Source of the DNA: Halorussus halobius
Lineage (GTDB): Archaea; Halobacteriota; Halobacteria; Halobacteriales; Haladaptataceae
Assembly (NCBI RefSeq): GCF_004765805.1
Contig: NZ_SBIU01000003.1
Coordinates: forward strand, 434,001 to 498,000
Reading direction: 5' to 3'
Length of the DNA stretch: 64,000 nt
The position numbers were made by a program, and so were the translations under genes. Below are positions 49,511-58,822 of the stretch, in pieces. Positions within the stretch are counted from its first letter, which is position 1; every line of letters begins with the position of its first letter. The notes under the pieces were generated by a model that ran no database searches, was not told the DNA's origin, and saw only the letters and a program-made list of their open reading frames with translations.

Positions 49511-50966
49511 CTGACCCACCCCTGATCTGGGCGCAGTGTTCGACGATCTTCCGCTCGACCGCGTCGCCGGTCAGCTGGCTCAGGAAGGTGAGGCTCCGTA
49601 CGTGGTCGTCTATCTCGAGCGTCGCCGGGCCGGTCTCGTCGGCGTCGACCGACTCGACCTCGGCGAAACCGCTCGCGAACGCCAGCAGTTCGTCCTCGAC
49701 CGACTCGCTGATCCACCCGATGTCGCCGTAGTACTCGATGGTCCGGACCGCGTCGGCCGGCCCGAACTCGGTCACGAGGAACTCCAGCCACTCCATCACC
49801 ACGAGGTCCGCGACGTATCCCTTCGGGAGCTCCGCGAGGTAGGGCTTGCCGCCGAGGCCCGACTCGGGGGCGGCGGCCGACTCGGCGTCGGTCCCGACGG
49901 TCCCGACCGGTTCGGTCTCCTCGACCGGACCGGCGTCGGCCGGCTCCTCGAACTCGAAGTCGCCGTCGTCGGGCTCTTCGGTCGAGTCGTCGGCGTCGAC
50001 CTCCGCGGCGGGGTCGTCCTCGGAGGCCTCGGCGTCTTCCTCGGCCCAGTCGGCGTCGCCCGACTCGTACTCCTCCTTGAGTTCCTCGAACGTGGACCCG
50101 CCGGCCTGTCCGCCCTCGCCGTCGTCCGCGTCCGTCTCGGCCATCTCGTCGTCCGCCGAGTCGTCGGCCATCGCCTCGTCGGGTGCGTCGAATCCGAGCT
50201 CCTCCCCCGCGTCGTCCTCGAAGTCGTCTTCTTCCTCGAACTCGTCCTCTTCCGCGAAGTCGTCGTCGGTCCCGAAGTCGTCTTCGCCCTCGAACTCGTC
50301 TTCCTCCTCGAAGTCGTCGTCGAAGAAGCTCTCGGCCTCGGCTTCGGCGACGTCCTCGTCGAGGTCCTCCTCGACCTCCTCGTTCTCCTCGTCGCCCTCG
50401 AACAGGCCGAAGCCACCGTCCTCCTCGCCGAACGCGTCGCCCCCGACCGCGCCGCCGGTCTCCTGCACGTCGTCGACGAAGGGGTTGACGCCCCGGGTCA
50501 CCATCTCGTAGATTTCGAGGAGCTTTCGGACGTTCTCCTCGGTCTCGTCGACCTTCTCGCTTATCTGCTCGTTCTCGCTCCGAACCGTGCCGACCGTCGA
50601 GGAGATGTCGGCCACCTCGTTTTCGAGCTCGTCGATGCGGTTTTCGAGCTCCTGAGTCGGACCGGTGCCCCCGCCCATCCCGAAGTCGTCGTCGCCTCCG
50701 TCGGCCCAGTCGTCCATCTCCCCGTCCATCCCCATCCCGTCGTCCATTCCCATCCCCTCGTCCATCCCGTCGTCCATTCCCATCCCGCCGAAGTCGTCGT
50801 CCATGCCGTCGGCGTCCTCGCCCATACCGTCGCCGAAGAGGTCGTCGTCACTACCGGCGTCGTCGGGCTCACCCTCCTCCTCGTCCATGAAGTCCATGAT
50901 GCCCATTGCGACCAGCCCCGTCCCGAGGAGCCAGACGAACTGGTCGCTGAAGCCGATAAGTTTCAT
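49494..50966 (-). CDS. ArlC/D/E-type archaellum motor protein with long acidic linker
   Basis: A 490-residue protein. A hydrophobic stretch (FVWLLGTGLVAMGIMDF) opens it, followed by a Met/Gly/Asp-rich low-complexity region (about 28-100), a coiled coil (TQELENRIDELENEVADISS..., about 103-160), a very acidic linker of about 180 residues, and a C-terminal FlaD/FlaE domain (KPYLAELPKGYVADLVVMEWLEFLV...). Archaeal FlaC, FlaD and FlaE proteins build the motor's cytoplasmic ring and link it to CheF. Here a single protein seems to stand for all three. It is the first arl gene after a strong promoter with the motility palindrome. Confidence 0.85.
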   Translation of the reverse strand: MKLIGFSDQFVWLLGTGLVAMGIMDFMDEEEGEPDDAGSDDDLFGDGMGEDADGMDDDFGGMGMDDGMDEGMGMDDGMGMDGEMDDWADGGDDDFGMGGGTGPTQELENRIDELENEVADISSTVGTVRSENEQISEKVDETEENVRKLLEIYEMVTRGVNPFVDDVQETGGAVGGDAFGEEDGGFGLFEGDEENEEVEEDLDEDVAEAEAESFFDDDFEEEDEFEGEDDFGTDDDFAEEDEFEEEDDFEDDAGEELGFDAPDEAMADDSADDEMAETDADDGEGGQAGGSTFEELKEEYESGDADWAEEDAEASEDDPAAEVDADDSTEEPDDGDFEFEEPADAGPVEETEPVGTVGTDAESAAAPESGLGGKPYLAELPKGYVADLVVMEWLEFLVTEFGPADAVRTIEYYGDIGWISESVEDELLAFASGFAEVESVDADETGPATLEIDDHVRSLTFLSQLTGDAVERKIVEHCAQIRGGSDGLQR

Positions 50967-50992
50967 TACCGATAACAGCGAACTTCCAGCAC

Positions 50993-51027
50993 ATTAATCT
51001 TCCCCCTGAGTTATCAGCGCTGATATT
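50993..51027 (-). promoter_or_regulatory. arlCDE promoter with motility palindrome
   Basis: TATCAGCGCTGATA (51012-51025) is a perfect 14-bp palindrome within GTTATCAG-CG-CTGATATT (51010-51027). ATTAAT (50993-50998) is the likely TATA box, 27-32 nt upstream of the ATG at 50966. The palindrome lies 11-13 bp upstream of the TATA box, as at arlA and cheY. Confidence 0.7.
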
Positions 51028-51084
51028 GGACTGCTGAGCGGGTGAGCGGGGTATCGAGTGACCTCGCGGCGGCTTTTACCGGAT

Positions 51085-51918
51085 TCACTCCTCCATCGAT
51101 ATCACGTCCGTCTTCTTATATATCCGGAGCCGGCGTTCCACCGGCTCGAAGGCGGGCTTGAGCGTCTCCGGGAGGGTCTCGGTCTTGCCGATGACGAGGT
51201 AGCCACCCCGCGAGAGCGACTTCGAGACGGTTTCGAGGATGGGGAGTTTGTGCTCGGTGTCGATGTAGATGAAGAGGTTCCGACACGTGACGAGGTCGAA
51301 GTCCGACTTCGGCTCGCCGTTGATGAGGTCGTGGCGCTCGAACGACACCAGCTCCTTGACCTCGTCGGTCACCGCGAAGCGGTCGCCCTCGCGCTCGACG
51401 TACCGCTCGTAGTCGTCGAGCGGCGCGAGCTGTTCGCCGACGTCGGTCGTGCGCGTGCTCTCGTAGACGCCCTCGCGGGCGGCCGCGAGTATCTCGCGGT
51501 CGATGTCGGTCGCGGTGATACCGAAGCGGTCGGCCTCGACTTCGGAGTCGTCGAGCGCGAGCATCGCCAGCGAGTACGGCTCCCGGCCGTCCGAACACGC
51601 CGCGCTCCACAGCGACGGCCGGTTGCGTTCGGCCGACAGCGACCGCAGCACGGACCGTATCTCCTCCCACACCTCCGGGTTCCGGAAGAAGCTGGTGACG
51701 TTGACCGAGAAGGCGTCGAGGAGCGCGGTCTGCTCGCGCTCGTCCTCCCGGAGCAGGTCGAGGTAGTCCGCGTAGTCGTCGGCTCCGGCACGGCGCATCC
51801 GCGAGGACACCCGCCGGTCGAGGTACGAGTCGTCGTAGTAGCTGGTGGCGAACGCCAGTTCGGACTCCACGTACTCGAGGAGCCGGCGGAACGACGCCGG
51901 CCGCGAGTCGGAGCTCAC
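51085..51918 (-). CDS. cheR: Chemotaxis protein methyltransferase CheR
   Basis: A 277-residue CheR. An N-terminal helical domain ([28 protein letters not shown]) is followed by the SAM-dependent methyltransferase domain ([51 protein letters not shown]). It methylates glutamates of transducers using S-adenosylmethionine. The GTG start overlaps the cheD stop (GTGA), so the two are coupled. It is the last che gene before the arl genes; the arl promoter lies in the 118-bp gap after it. Confidence 0.93.
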   Translation of the reverse strand: MSSDSRPASFRRLLEYVESELAFATSYYDDSYLDRRVSSRMRRAGADDYADYLDLLREDEREQTALLDAFSVNVTSFFRNPEVWEEIRSVLRSLSAERNRPSLWSAACSDGREPYSLAMLALDDSEVEADRFGITATDIDREILAAAREGVYESTRTTDVGEQLAPLDDYERYVEREGDRFAVTDEVKELVSFERHDLINGEPKSDFDLVTCRNLFIYIDTEHKLPILETVSKSLSRGGYLVIGKTETLPETLKPAFEPVERRLRIYKKTDVISMEE

Positions 51919-52442
51919 AGCACCACCTCCCCGTCGTGGGTGCTCGTCACCGTGAGCGTCCACGACGCGGGGTCGACGACCAGCGACCGGCCGTGACTCC
52001 CGCCCACGTCCTCGGCCACGACGGGCACGTCGCCGTCGGAAAGCGCCGCCCGCGTGGCGTCGACGTTCCGCCGGCCGACCGCCTCGCTCACGCCCGTAAA
52101 GTCGAACATGCGACTCCCGCCCGCGAGCTTGGCCTCGATAGCCTCGCGGTCGCCGCCGGCGTCCTCGACCGCCGCCAGCAGTCGCTCGACGCCGGTCGTC
52201 GCGAACTTGGCGGGGCTGGCAGGGTCGTCGTCGGTCCGGTTCTCGGGCGTCTCCGGCAGCATGACGTGGGCCAGCCCGGCGACGCCCCGACCGGGGTCCG
52301 CGAGCGCGACCCCGACGCACGACCCCAACCCACTGGTCGCGAGCAGCGTGTCGCCGGTCGCGACCGCGAACTCCGCGACCCCGACTCTCACGCGGTCGCG
52401 AGCGTCGCGGCCCGGCGGAGTGCGGTCGGCGTTCATGCTCAT
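51915..52442 (-). CDS. cheD: Chemoreceptor glutamine deamidase CheD
   Basis: A 175-residue Che[16 protein letters not shown] has the catalytic Cys and Thr, and [12 protein letters not shown] the catalytic His; [24 protein letters not shown] is the conserved RNV region. It deamidates transducer glutamines and interacts with CheC. The start ATG at 52442 overlaps the stop of the tandem CheC gene (ATGA); a second ATG at 52436 is also possible. In archaea CheD also contacts CheF and the HEAT protein. Confidence 0.92.
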   Translation of the reverse strand: MSMNADRTPPGRDARDRVRVGVAEFAVATGDTLLATSGLGSCVGVALADPGRGVAGLAHVMLPETPENRTDDDPASPAKFATTGVERLLAAVEDAGGDREAIEAKLAGGSRMFDFTGVSEAVGRRNVDATRAALSDGDVPVVAEDVGGSHGRSLVVDPASWTLTVTSTHDGEVVL

Positions 52443-53608
52443 AGCGACCCTGCTTTGGTGGTGCGCTCGGCGGTGTCGTCGACGTCGATGTCGTCGAGTG
52501 CGTCCCGGAACTCGGTCTCGTCGGGCAGGACGTAGAGCTCGCAGTCGAACGTCCGGTCGTCGGCCCGGAGCGCGGCGTCGAACAGGACGGCGTTGGCCTG
52601 CCGCCGGCCGAGGCGCGCGACCACCGACTCGGCGATGGCCCCGCCCATGTCGTGGACGAACTGGGGCGTCGAGATGTCGATGGTGGCGTCCAGCACGTTG
52701 GCCCAGCCGTCGACGAAGCTGCTGGTCATCACGTTGCCCAGTTCGGTCATCGCCGACCGGGCCATCCCGTCGAACGAGTCGGTCGCCTCCTCGCCGGGCA
52801 CGAGCGCGTCGACGACCTCGCGGGCCGACGCCTCGTCGAACAGGATCATCACGTAGCCGCCGAACGGGCCGTCGAGTTCGAGGACGACCCCGACGTATCG
52901 GGCGTCGGAGAGGTTTCCCGGGACGTCCTCGACCGGGACGAAGCTCAGCCGGGTGACGTCGACGCAGGCGTCGATGCCGGTCATCGCCGAGACGCTCTCG
53001 GAGGCGGTCCGAGCGCCGGCTCGACCCATCTCCCGGAGGGTGACGAGTTTCTCGACTGCCACCCCATCGTCGGCCCCCAGCACCTCCCGCATCGACTCCG
53101 GGTCCGGGAACATGTGGAACTCCACGTCGAGCGCCTCGCCGACCGCGACGACCTCGCTCCGGAACGCCAGCGCCCGGTCGGGGTCGACGCCCGCAGCCTC
53201 GAGCAGTTCCGCGCCGGTCCCCTCGACGTACGCGGGCGGCGAGACGTCCACGATCGTCCCGAGGTGGTCGGCCCACCCGTCGACGAAACCGCTCGTGACG
53301 ACGTTGCCAACCTCCGCGATGGCGCTCTCGGTGGCGTCGGCCCCGGGGACCAGCGCGTCGAGCAGCGCGTCGGCTCCCGACGGCGAGAACGTCAGCAGGC
53401 TCGCGCCCTCGATGCCGCCCGAGAGGTCGACCTCGACCCCGACGCGTTCGTCGTCGTGGGCCAGGTCGTCGAAGGAGGCCAGCGTCACCGCGGTCACGTC
53501 CACGCGGGCGTCGATGCCGGTCATCCCCGCGAGGTTGTCGGCCGCCCGCTCGGCTCCCTCGCGGGCCGTCCTGCTGACCGACCCCAGCGACTCGACGTCG
53601 ACGTTCAC
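52439..53608 (-). CDS. CheC-family protein with two CheC domains
   Basis: A 389-residue protein made of two CheC-like halves (about 10-185 and 190-375). Each has the catalytic helix signature: [22 protein letters not shown] in the first and [22 protein letters not shown] in the second, with the Glu-x-Gly-Asn that binds CheY-P phosphate. Tandem CheC proteins occur in haloarchaea. It should act as a CheY-P phosphatase or scaffold with CheD. It overlaps cheD by 4 bp and follows the single-domain cheC by 40 bp. Confidence 0.9.
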   Translation of the reverse strand: MNVDVESLGSVSRTAREGAERAADNLAGMTGIDARVDVTAVTLASFDDLAHDDERVGVEVDLSGGIEGASLLTFSPSGADALLDALVPGADATESAIAEVGNVVTSGFVDGWADHLGTIVDVSPPAYVEGTGAELLEAAGVDPDRALAFRSEVVAVGEALDVEFHMFPDPESMREVLGADDGVAVEKLVTLREMGRAGARTASESVSAMTGIDACVDVTRLSFVPVEDVPGNLSDARYVGVVLELDGPFGGYVMILFDEASAREVVDALVPGEEATDSFDGMARSAMTELGNVMTSSFVDGWANVLDATIDISTPQFVHDMGGAIAESVVARLGRRQANAVLFDAALRADDRTFDCELYVLPDETEFRDALDDIDVDDTAERTTKAGSL

Positions 53609-53648
53609 GCGACTCGCCTCCGGACGTCCGCGCCGGTTTTCGACGCCG

Positions 53649-54266
53649 TCATGTGATCTCTATCTGTTGCATCAGCGAGACCAGTTCCTCCAGTTCGGGG
53701 AACGTGTACACCTTCACCTCCACGTTGGCCTCGCGGGCGTGGACCCGCGAGTCGAACACGAGCGCCATCTCGTCGCGGCGCGAACCGACGAGTTCGTCGA
53801 CCATCTTCGAGCCCGTGCCGTAGGTGAACTGGGGCGTCGAGATGTCGATGGTGGTGTTCAGGACGTTGGCCCAGCCGTCGATGAACCCGCTGGTCATGAT
53901 GTTGCCGATCTCCTGGACCGCCGACCGCTCCATGTCGGAGAAGCCACTCTCGGCGGGTTCGCCCCGGTCGCCCAGCATTCCGGCCGCGAGCTTCTTGGCG
54001 CTCGGCGCGTCGAACAGGAACAGGATGTGCCCGTATGGCGGTTCGGTGAGTTCGATGAGGGTCCCGACCTGCTTGTCGTGACCCACGTGAGTCTTGATGT
54101 CCTCGATGTCCAGAAAGTTGGTCTTGGTGATCTCCATCTCGGTGTGCATCCCGGTCATCTGGTTGAGATGGTCGGCCACCGTGTTCGCGCCCTCCTTGGC
54201 CATCTGGTTGAACAGGTTCAGCTTTCGGATGTCGACCTTCAGGTTCCGTGTATCGTCCGTACTCAT
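53649..54266 (-). CDS. cheC: CheC-family protein, single domain
   Basis: A 205-residue CheC. DMERSAVQEIGNIMTSGFIDGWANVL is the conserved phosphatase helix, and HTEMEITKTNFLDIEDIKTHVG and PYGHILFLFDAPSAKKLAAG show the CheC fold. Only one clear catalytic helix is seen; the second is degenerate. The ATG at 54266 (MSTDDTRN) was preferred over an in-frame start at 54299 inside the cheA stop. It lies between cheA and the tandem CheC gene in the same operon. Confidence 0.9.
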   Translation of the reverse strand: MSTDDTRNLKVDIRKLNLFNQMAKEGANTVADHLNQMTGMHTEMEITKTNFLDIEDIKTHVGHDKQVGTLIELTEPPYGHILFLFDAPSAKKLAAGMLGDRGEPAESGFSDMERSAVQEIGNIMTSGFIDGWANVLNTTIDISTPQFTYGTGSKMVDELVGSRRDEMALVFDSRVHAREANVEVKVYTFPELEELVSLMQQIEIT

Positions 54267-54295
54267 CGTTATTCTCCTCTTCATGTCTCGTCGTG

Positions 54296-56452
54296 TCACA
54301 GCGTCTCCACGTCGAGGATGGTCACCACGTCGCCCTCGCCGAGGACGGCGGCCCCGGACAGGCCGGGGATGCCGCTGAGGATGCCCTCGAAGGGCTTGAC
54401 GACGACCTCCTCCTGGCGGCTCACCTCGTCGCAGTGGATGGCGACCTTGCGCTCGGACTCCTTGATTCGGATCAGCATGCCGTCGCCGTTCTTCGTCCGT
54501 CCGGGGACGTTCAGTGCCTCGCCCAGCCTGACGAGCGGGTAGACCGTGTCGTCGTGGGTGACGACCTCCTCGCCCTCGACGGTCTGGAGGTCGGCCATCC
54601 GGCGTATCTCGTCGACGTTCTTGATCGGGACGCCGTACTCCTCCTCGCCCGACTGGACGAACAGCACCTTGACGATGGCGACCGTCACCGGCAGCGACAG
54701 GCTGATGGTCGTCCCTTCGCCGGGCGTGCTGTCGATGGATATCTCGCCGTCGAGCCGCGAGACCGTCTCGTTGACAACGTCCATGCCGACGCCACGGCCG
54801 CTCACGTCTGTCACCTCGTCGGTGGTCGAGAAGCCGGCCCGGAAGATGAGCTTCTGGGCCTCCTCCTCGTCGAGTGCGTCGGCCTCCTCGCGGCTCATCA
54901 TGCCCTTCTCGACCGCGCTGGCCCGGAGCGCGTCCGGGTCGAGGCCGGCCCCGTCGTCCTCGACCTCGATCGTCACGCGGTCGCGCTCCCGGGAGCCCCG
55001 AAGCCGGATGGTGCCTTCGCGGGGCTTGCCCGCCGCCTCGCGCTCTTCGGGCGGTTCGACGCCGTGGTCGGCCGCGTTCCGAAGCAGGTGCATCAGCGGG
55101 TCGCTGATCTCGTCGAGGATGGTCCGGTCGAGTTCGATGTCGGTGCCCTCCATCGCGAAGTCTATCTCCTTGTCCTGCTCGCGAGCGAGGTCCCGGACCA
55201 ACCGGGGGAACTTGTCGACCACCTTCTTGAGCGGGACCAGCCGCATGTCCATCACGGTGTCCTGGAGGCTGCCGGTTATCTTGTCGAGCTCGTCGAGGTG
55301 GTCCTCGGCGCTGTCGAGTTCGCGCTGCTCGACGGACCGACGGAGCTTGATGCGGCTGGTCACCAGTTGCTCGACCTGCCCGTGGAGGTCGTCGAGCTGG
55401 TCGACGTCCACCCGCACGGACTGTATCTCCTCTATCTCCTCGGCCGTCGAACCGCCGGAGCGGGACGACCGGCCCGACGAGCCCCCCGACGAATCCGCCT
55501 CGTCCTCGCCCGAGGCGGTCGAGTCGTCGTCCGTCGACCCGTCGTCGGCCGCCGCGTCGCCGTCCGCGCTTCCGGCGTCGGCGGACGCCCCGTCGCCAGC
55601 GGCCGACTCCTCCTCGCCCGCACCTGCCGACTCCTCGCCCGCGCTGTCCGAGTCCGACGACGCGTCGCCGTCAGACTCGGCGACCGCGCCGAGGTCGTCG
55701 TCGGGGACCTCGGTCACCGTCCCGCCGGCGATTTTGCCGACCGACGCGACGACCGACTCGACCGCGCCCGGGTCGTCGGCCGCGACGAACGCGTCGAAGC
55801 CGCCGTCGTACTCGCCGTCGTTGATGGCCTCGACCCCGGGCACGGTTCCGAGCAGGTCGAGGTTCTCCTCCAGTCCGTCGAGCGCGAACATGGCGTCGAC
55901 GCCCTTCATGTCGGGGTCGCCCATGTCGACCGCGACGTGGAACACGTCGCCGTCGGCGTCCGCCAGCCGCCCCGCGTCGTCGAGGTCGCCGAGCGGAATC
56001 GCGGGGTCGTCCTCGCTCGACTCCTCGGACGCGTCGCCGCCGGCATCGCCGTCGTCGCCGTCGCTACCGTCCGTCCCGCCCTGCTCGATGACGCCCCGGA
56101 TGTCGTCGATGATGTCGTCGGCCTCGACCTCCGACTCGCCCGTCTCCTCGATGTGGTCGAGCGCGCGGTCGATTTCGTCGACGCCCGCGAACACGAGGTC
56201 CATCATCTCGGGGGTGACCGCCATCCGACCCTCCCGGACCTCGTCGAGCAGGTCCTCGATGGCGTGGGCGAGGTCGCTGGCGTCCTGGAACCCCATCGCG
56301 CCGAAGTTACCCTTCAGCGTGTGGGCCGTCCGGAAGATGGAGTCCATCGCGGCCTCGTCGCCCGGGTCGTCTTCGAGCTCGAGCAGCGAGTTGTTCAGCT
56401 CCGTGACGTTCTCTTCGCTCTCGCGTACGAAGTCCTGTAGGTAGTCGTCCAT
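54296..56452 (-). CDS. cheA: Chemotaxis histidine kinase CheA
   Basis: A 718-residue CheA. The HPt domain is first with His44 in RTAHTLKGNFG. A P2-like CheY-binding region follows (about 160-250), then a very acidic Ser/Asp/Glu-rich linker (about 255-345), a dimerisation helix pair, the ATPase domain (RNAADHGVEPPEER, DDGAGLDPDALR, GRGVGMDVV) and a C-terminal CheW-like domain ending GEGDVVTILDVETL. It passes phosphate from ATP to CheY and CheB. It sits between cheB and cheC with short gaps. Confidence 0.95.
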   Translation of the reverse strand: MDDYLQDFVRESEENVTELNNSLLELEDDPGDEAAMDSIFRTAHTLKGNFGAMGFQDASDLAHAIEDLLDEVREGRMAVTPEMMDLVFAGVDEIDRALDHIEETGESEVEADDIIDDIRGVIEQGGTDGSDGDDGDAGGDASEESSEDDPAIPLGDLDDAGRLADADGDVFHVAVDMGDPDMKGVDAMFALDGLEENLDLLGTVPGVEAINDGEYDGGFDAFVAADDPGAVESVVASVGKIAGGTVTEVPDDDLGAVAESDGDASSDSDSAGEESAGAGEEESAAGDGASADAGSADGDAAADDGSTDDDSTASGEDEADSSGGSSGRSSRSGGSTAEEIEEIQSVRVDVDQLDDLHGQVEQLVTSRIKLRRSVEQRELDSAEDHLDELDKITGSLQDTVMDMRLVPLKKVVDKFPRLVRDLAREQDKEIDFAMEGTDIELDRTILDEISDPLMHLLRNAADHGVEPPEEREAAGKPREGTIRLRGSRERDRVTIEVEDDGAGLDPDALRASAVEKGMMSREEADALDEEEAQKLIFRAGFSTTDEVTDVSGRGVGMDVVNETVSRLDGEISIDSTPGEGTTISLSLPVTVAIVKVLFVQSGEEEYGVPIKNVDEIRRMADLQTVEGEEVVTHDDTVYPLVRLGEALNVPGRTKNGDGMLIRIKESERKVAIHCDEVSRQEEVVVKPFEGILSGIPGLSGAAVLGEGDVVTILDVETL

Positions 56453-56455
56453 CTG

Positions 56456-57493
56456 TCATGCCTCCTCTCGGAACGTGTCGAGTATCGCCGTGCCCATCTC
56501 GTCGGCCGAGCACACCCGGTCGACGCGGCCGGTCTCGATGGCTCGCGCCGGAATGCCGAACACCGACGACGTCTCCTCGTCCTGGGCGAGCGTCGCGCCG
56601 CCGGCGTCCGCGATGGCCTCGATGCCGACCGCGCCGTCGCTTCCCATTCCTGTGAGGACGACGCCCGTCAGCGGGCCGTCGACCATCTCGGCGGCGGTCT
56701 CCATGGTCACGTCGATGGCCGGGCGGACGCCGTGTCTGGGCTCGTCCTGCTGGAGTCGGATGCGGAGCCGGCCGCCGCCGTAGCCGGCGACCTCCATGTG
56801 GTAGTCCCCCTTGGCGACGACCGCCTCGCCGCCGCCGATGCGCATCCCGTCCTCGGCCTCGCGGACGTCGTACTCGCTCCGGCGGTCGAGGCGGTCGGCG
56901 AACCGGGCGGTGAACCCGTCGGGCATGTGCTGGACCACGAGTACGCGGAGGTCGGCCTCGGGCGGGAGGCTCGCGACCACCGACTCGACCACGCGCGGAC
57001 CGCCGGTCGAGGCACCGATCACCAGCGTTGGGTCGTCGACGAACCCGTGGTCGGTCTCCAGCGTCCCGACCGGGTCGTCGACCTCCTCGACAGACTCGGG
57101 GTCGGCCCGGGTCGCCGACCGGACCGTCTCGACCAGCGCGTCGCTGTGGGCCGATATCTCGGTCGATACCTCGCCGCCCGGCTTGGCGAGGAAGTCGACC
57201 GCGCCGTTCTCCAGCGCCTCGAACGTCGCGTCCGCGCCCTCGTCGGTGTGGGCCGACAGCATCACGACCGGCGTCGGGTTCGTCGCCATGATCTCCGCGA
57301 CGGCCTCGATGCCGTTCATCTTGGGCATCTCGACGTCCATGGTCACCACGTCCGGGTCGTGGTCCGCGACCGCCTCGACGCCGGCCTCGCCGTCGCCGGC
57401 CTGGGCGACCACCTCGATACCGCCGTCCTCGAGGATGTCGGCGATGACGGTCCGCATGAAGTGCGAATCGTCGACGACGACTGCGTCGGTCAT
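56456..57493 (-). CDS. cheB: Chemotaxis response regulator methylesterase CheB
   Basis: A 345-residue two-domain CheB. The receiver domain has Asp53 in VTMDVEMPKMNG. The methylesterase domain keeps Ser162 in GASTGGP, His189 in VQHMPDGF and Asp286 in TGMGSDGAVG. It demethylates transducers when phosphorylated by CheA. The ATG at 57493 overlaps the cheY stop by 4 bp; longer in-frame starts upstream lie inside cheY and are rejected. Confidence 0.94.
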   Translation of the reverse strand: MTDAVVVDDSHFMRTVIADILEDGGIEVVAQAGDGEAGVEAVADHDPDVVTMDVEMPKMNGIEAVAEIMATNPTPVVMLSAHTDEGADATFEALENGAVDFLAKPGGEVSTEISAHSDALVETVRSATRADPESVEEVDDPVGTLETDHGFVDDPTLVIGASTGGPRVVESVVASLPPEADLRVLVVQHMPDGFTARFADRLDRRSEYDVREAEDGMRIGGGEAVVAKGDYHMEVAGYGGGRLRIRLQQDEPRHGVRPAIDVTMETAAEMVDGPLTGVVLTGMGSDGAVGIEAIADAGGATLAQDEETSSVFGIPARAIETGRVDRVCSADEMGTAILDTFREEA

Positions 57494-57852
57494 GCTGACA
57501 CGACGTCCTCGATGGCGTCCATCACGCTGGGTTTCTGGAACGGTTTCGTGATGTAGCCGTCGGCTCCCGCCTTGATGGCGGCTTTCATCTTCTCTTCCTG
57601 CCCGATGCTGGTACACATGATGATGTTCGAGTCGGGGTCGGCCTCCTTTATCTCGGAGGTGGCCTCGATGCCGTCCCGGATGGGCATCACGATGTCCATC
57701 ATCACGAGGTTGGGCCGGTGCTCCTCGTACAGTTCGACCGCCTCGACGCCGTTCTCGGCCTCCCCGACGATCTCGAACTCCTCTTCGAGTATCTCCCGGA
57801 GTAGATTCCGCATAAATTCCGAATCGTCCACGATGAGTACGTTCTTCGCCAT
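57490..57852 (-). CDS. cheY: Chemotaxis response regulator CheY
   Basis: A 120-residue single receiver domain: LIVDDSEFMR with the acidic pair at 9-10, phosphoacceptor Asp53 in VMMDIVMP, Thr/Ser in IIMCTSIGQ and Lys in YITKPF. CheY-P switches the archaellum through CheF. It is the first gene of the cheY-B-A-C-C-D-R operon. The upstream promoter has a TATA-like AAATAAATT (57889-57897) and, next to it, the motility palindrome. Confidence 0.95.
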   Translation of the reverse strand: MAKNVLIVDDSEFMRNLLREILEEEFEIVGEAENGVEAVELYEEHRPNLVMMDIVMPIRDGIEATSEIKEADPDSNIIMCTSIGQEEKMKAAIKAGADGYITKPFQKPSVMDAIEDVVSA

Positions 57853-57888
57853 GCGAGAGTCACCTGTCCGGCGCTTCTGAGCGGGGCG

Positions 57889-57925
57889 AAATAAATTCTC
57901 CCCTGTGATTATCAGTACTGATGTT
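57889..57925 (-). promoter_or_regulatory. cheY operon promoter with motility palindrome
   Basis: ATTATCAGTACTGATGTT (57908-57925) contains the perfect palindrome ATCAGTACTGAT (57911-57922). AAATAAATT (57889-57897) is the likely TATA box, 37-45 nt upstream of the ATG at 57852. The palindrome-TATA gap is 10-13 bp, as at arlA and arlCDE. Confidence 0.7.
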
Positions 57926-58011
57926 CGCGCGATGGTCCGCGACGCGACCGCGGGCGTCGCTGGCATCGCCCGGCGAAGCGACGACGCGCTCGGGCGGTCG
58001 GGAGTGGCGGG

Positions 58012-58590
58012 TCATCGTAGCTGTTCGATGATGGCGTCGACGTCGATCCAGACCACGAGGTCGAGCCCGTCGCCGTTCTGTTTGCGGATGATGCCCCGCG
58101 AGACCTGCTCGGACACGCCCCGCGTTTCGAGGTCCGAGAGGTCGTCGTCGGTGTCGATCTGGTCGACGGGATAGGTCGAGACCTCCCGTACCTCGTCGAC
58201 CCGGATGCCGAGCTTCTGCTTGTCGTCGGCCCGGTCGAGCACCAGTACGTTCTGCTCGGCGGCGTCGGGCGCGTCGCCCTCGACGCCGAGGAACGACCGG
58301 GGGTCGATGATGGCGGTGGTCTCGCCCCGCAGGTCCATCACGCCGTCGATGGCGTCGGGCGTCCGGGGGATTCGGGTCACCTTCTTTATCTCCACGATGC
58401 TGTCGACCGCGTCGATGTCCACGGCGCAGTAGTCCTCGCCGAGCCGGAACTCCACGACCTGCCGGGTCGGGACGTCCCGCGCTTCGGGCGGGTCGTCCGC
58501 GTCGCCCCGGTCGGCAGCGGCGGGCGAGTCGCCCGATTCGCCCGCGTCGGCGGGGACGCCGGGACCGGTGTTGGTGTCCTCTACCTCCAT
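58012..58590 (-). CDS. cheW2: Chemotaxis coupling protein CheW, copy 2
   Basis: A 192-residue CheW with a 55-residue acidic N-terminal extension (MEVEDTNTGPGVPADAGE...). The CheW domain follows: VVEFRLGEDYCAVDIDAVDSIVEIKKVTRIPRTPDAIDGVMDLRG, then TTAIIDPRSFL and KQKLGIRVDEVREVS. ATG 58590 was chosen because the longer in-frame ORF adds only Arg/Ser-rich sequence. It lies 159 bp upstream of cheY on the same strand. GATAATC in its upstream region (58650 area) resembles a half-site of the motility palindrome. Confidence 0.88.
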   Translation of the reverse strand: MEVEDTNTGPGVPADAGESGDSPAAADRGDADDPPEARDVPTRQVVEFRLGEDYCAVDIDAVDSIVEIKKVTRIPRTPDAIDGVMDLRGETTAIIDPRSFLGVEGDAPDAAEQNVLVLDRADDKQKLGIRVDEVREVSTYPVDQIDTDDDLSDLETRGVSEQVSRGIIRKQNGDGLDLVVWIDVDAIIEQLR

Positions 58591-58784
58591 GTCGCTCTGT
58601 TCGGACCAACGAACGCCAACGTATAAAACCCGGCTTCGGCTCTCGCAGATGATAATCGGAAGCGTGGACTGGAGGGCGTTCTCGCTCCGGAAATGGTCCA
58701 CCGCGGGTCGCGCTCGACGATGAGCTTCGGCGTCCGGCCCGGTGCCCCGTGAGGCCGTCGTCGGGGCCGTCCCATTCCGAGAAG

Positions 58785-58790
58785 TTTATC
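58785..58790 (+). promoter_or_regulatory. TATA box of the tRNA-Ala gene
   Basis: TTTATC 33-38 nt before the first base of the tRNA, a normal distance for an archaeal tRNA promoter. Confidence 0.5.
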
Positions 58791-58822
58791 AGTACCCCCG
58801 GACAACGTCTGGGTGCGTTCGA

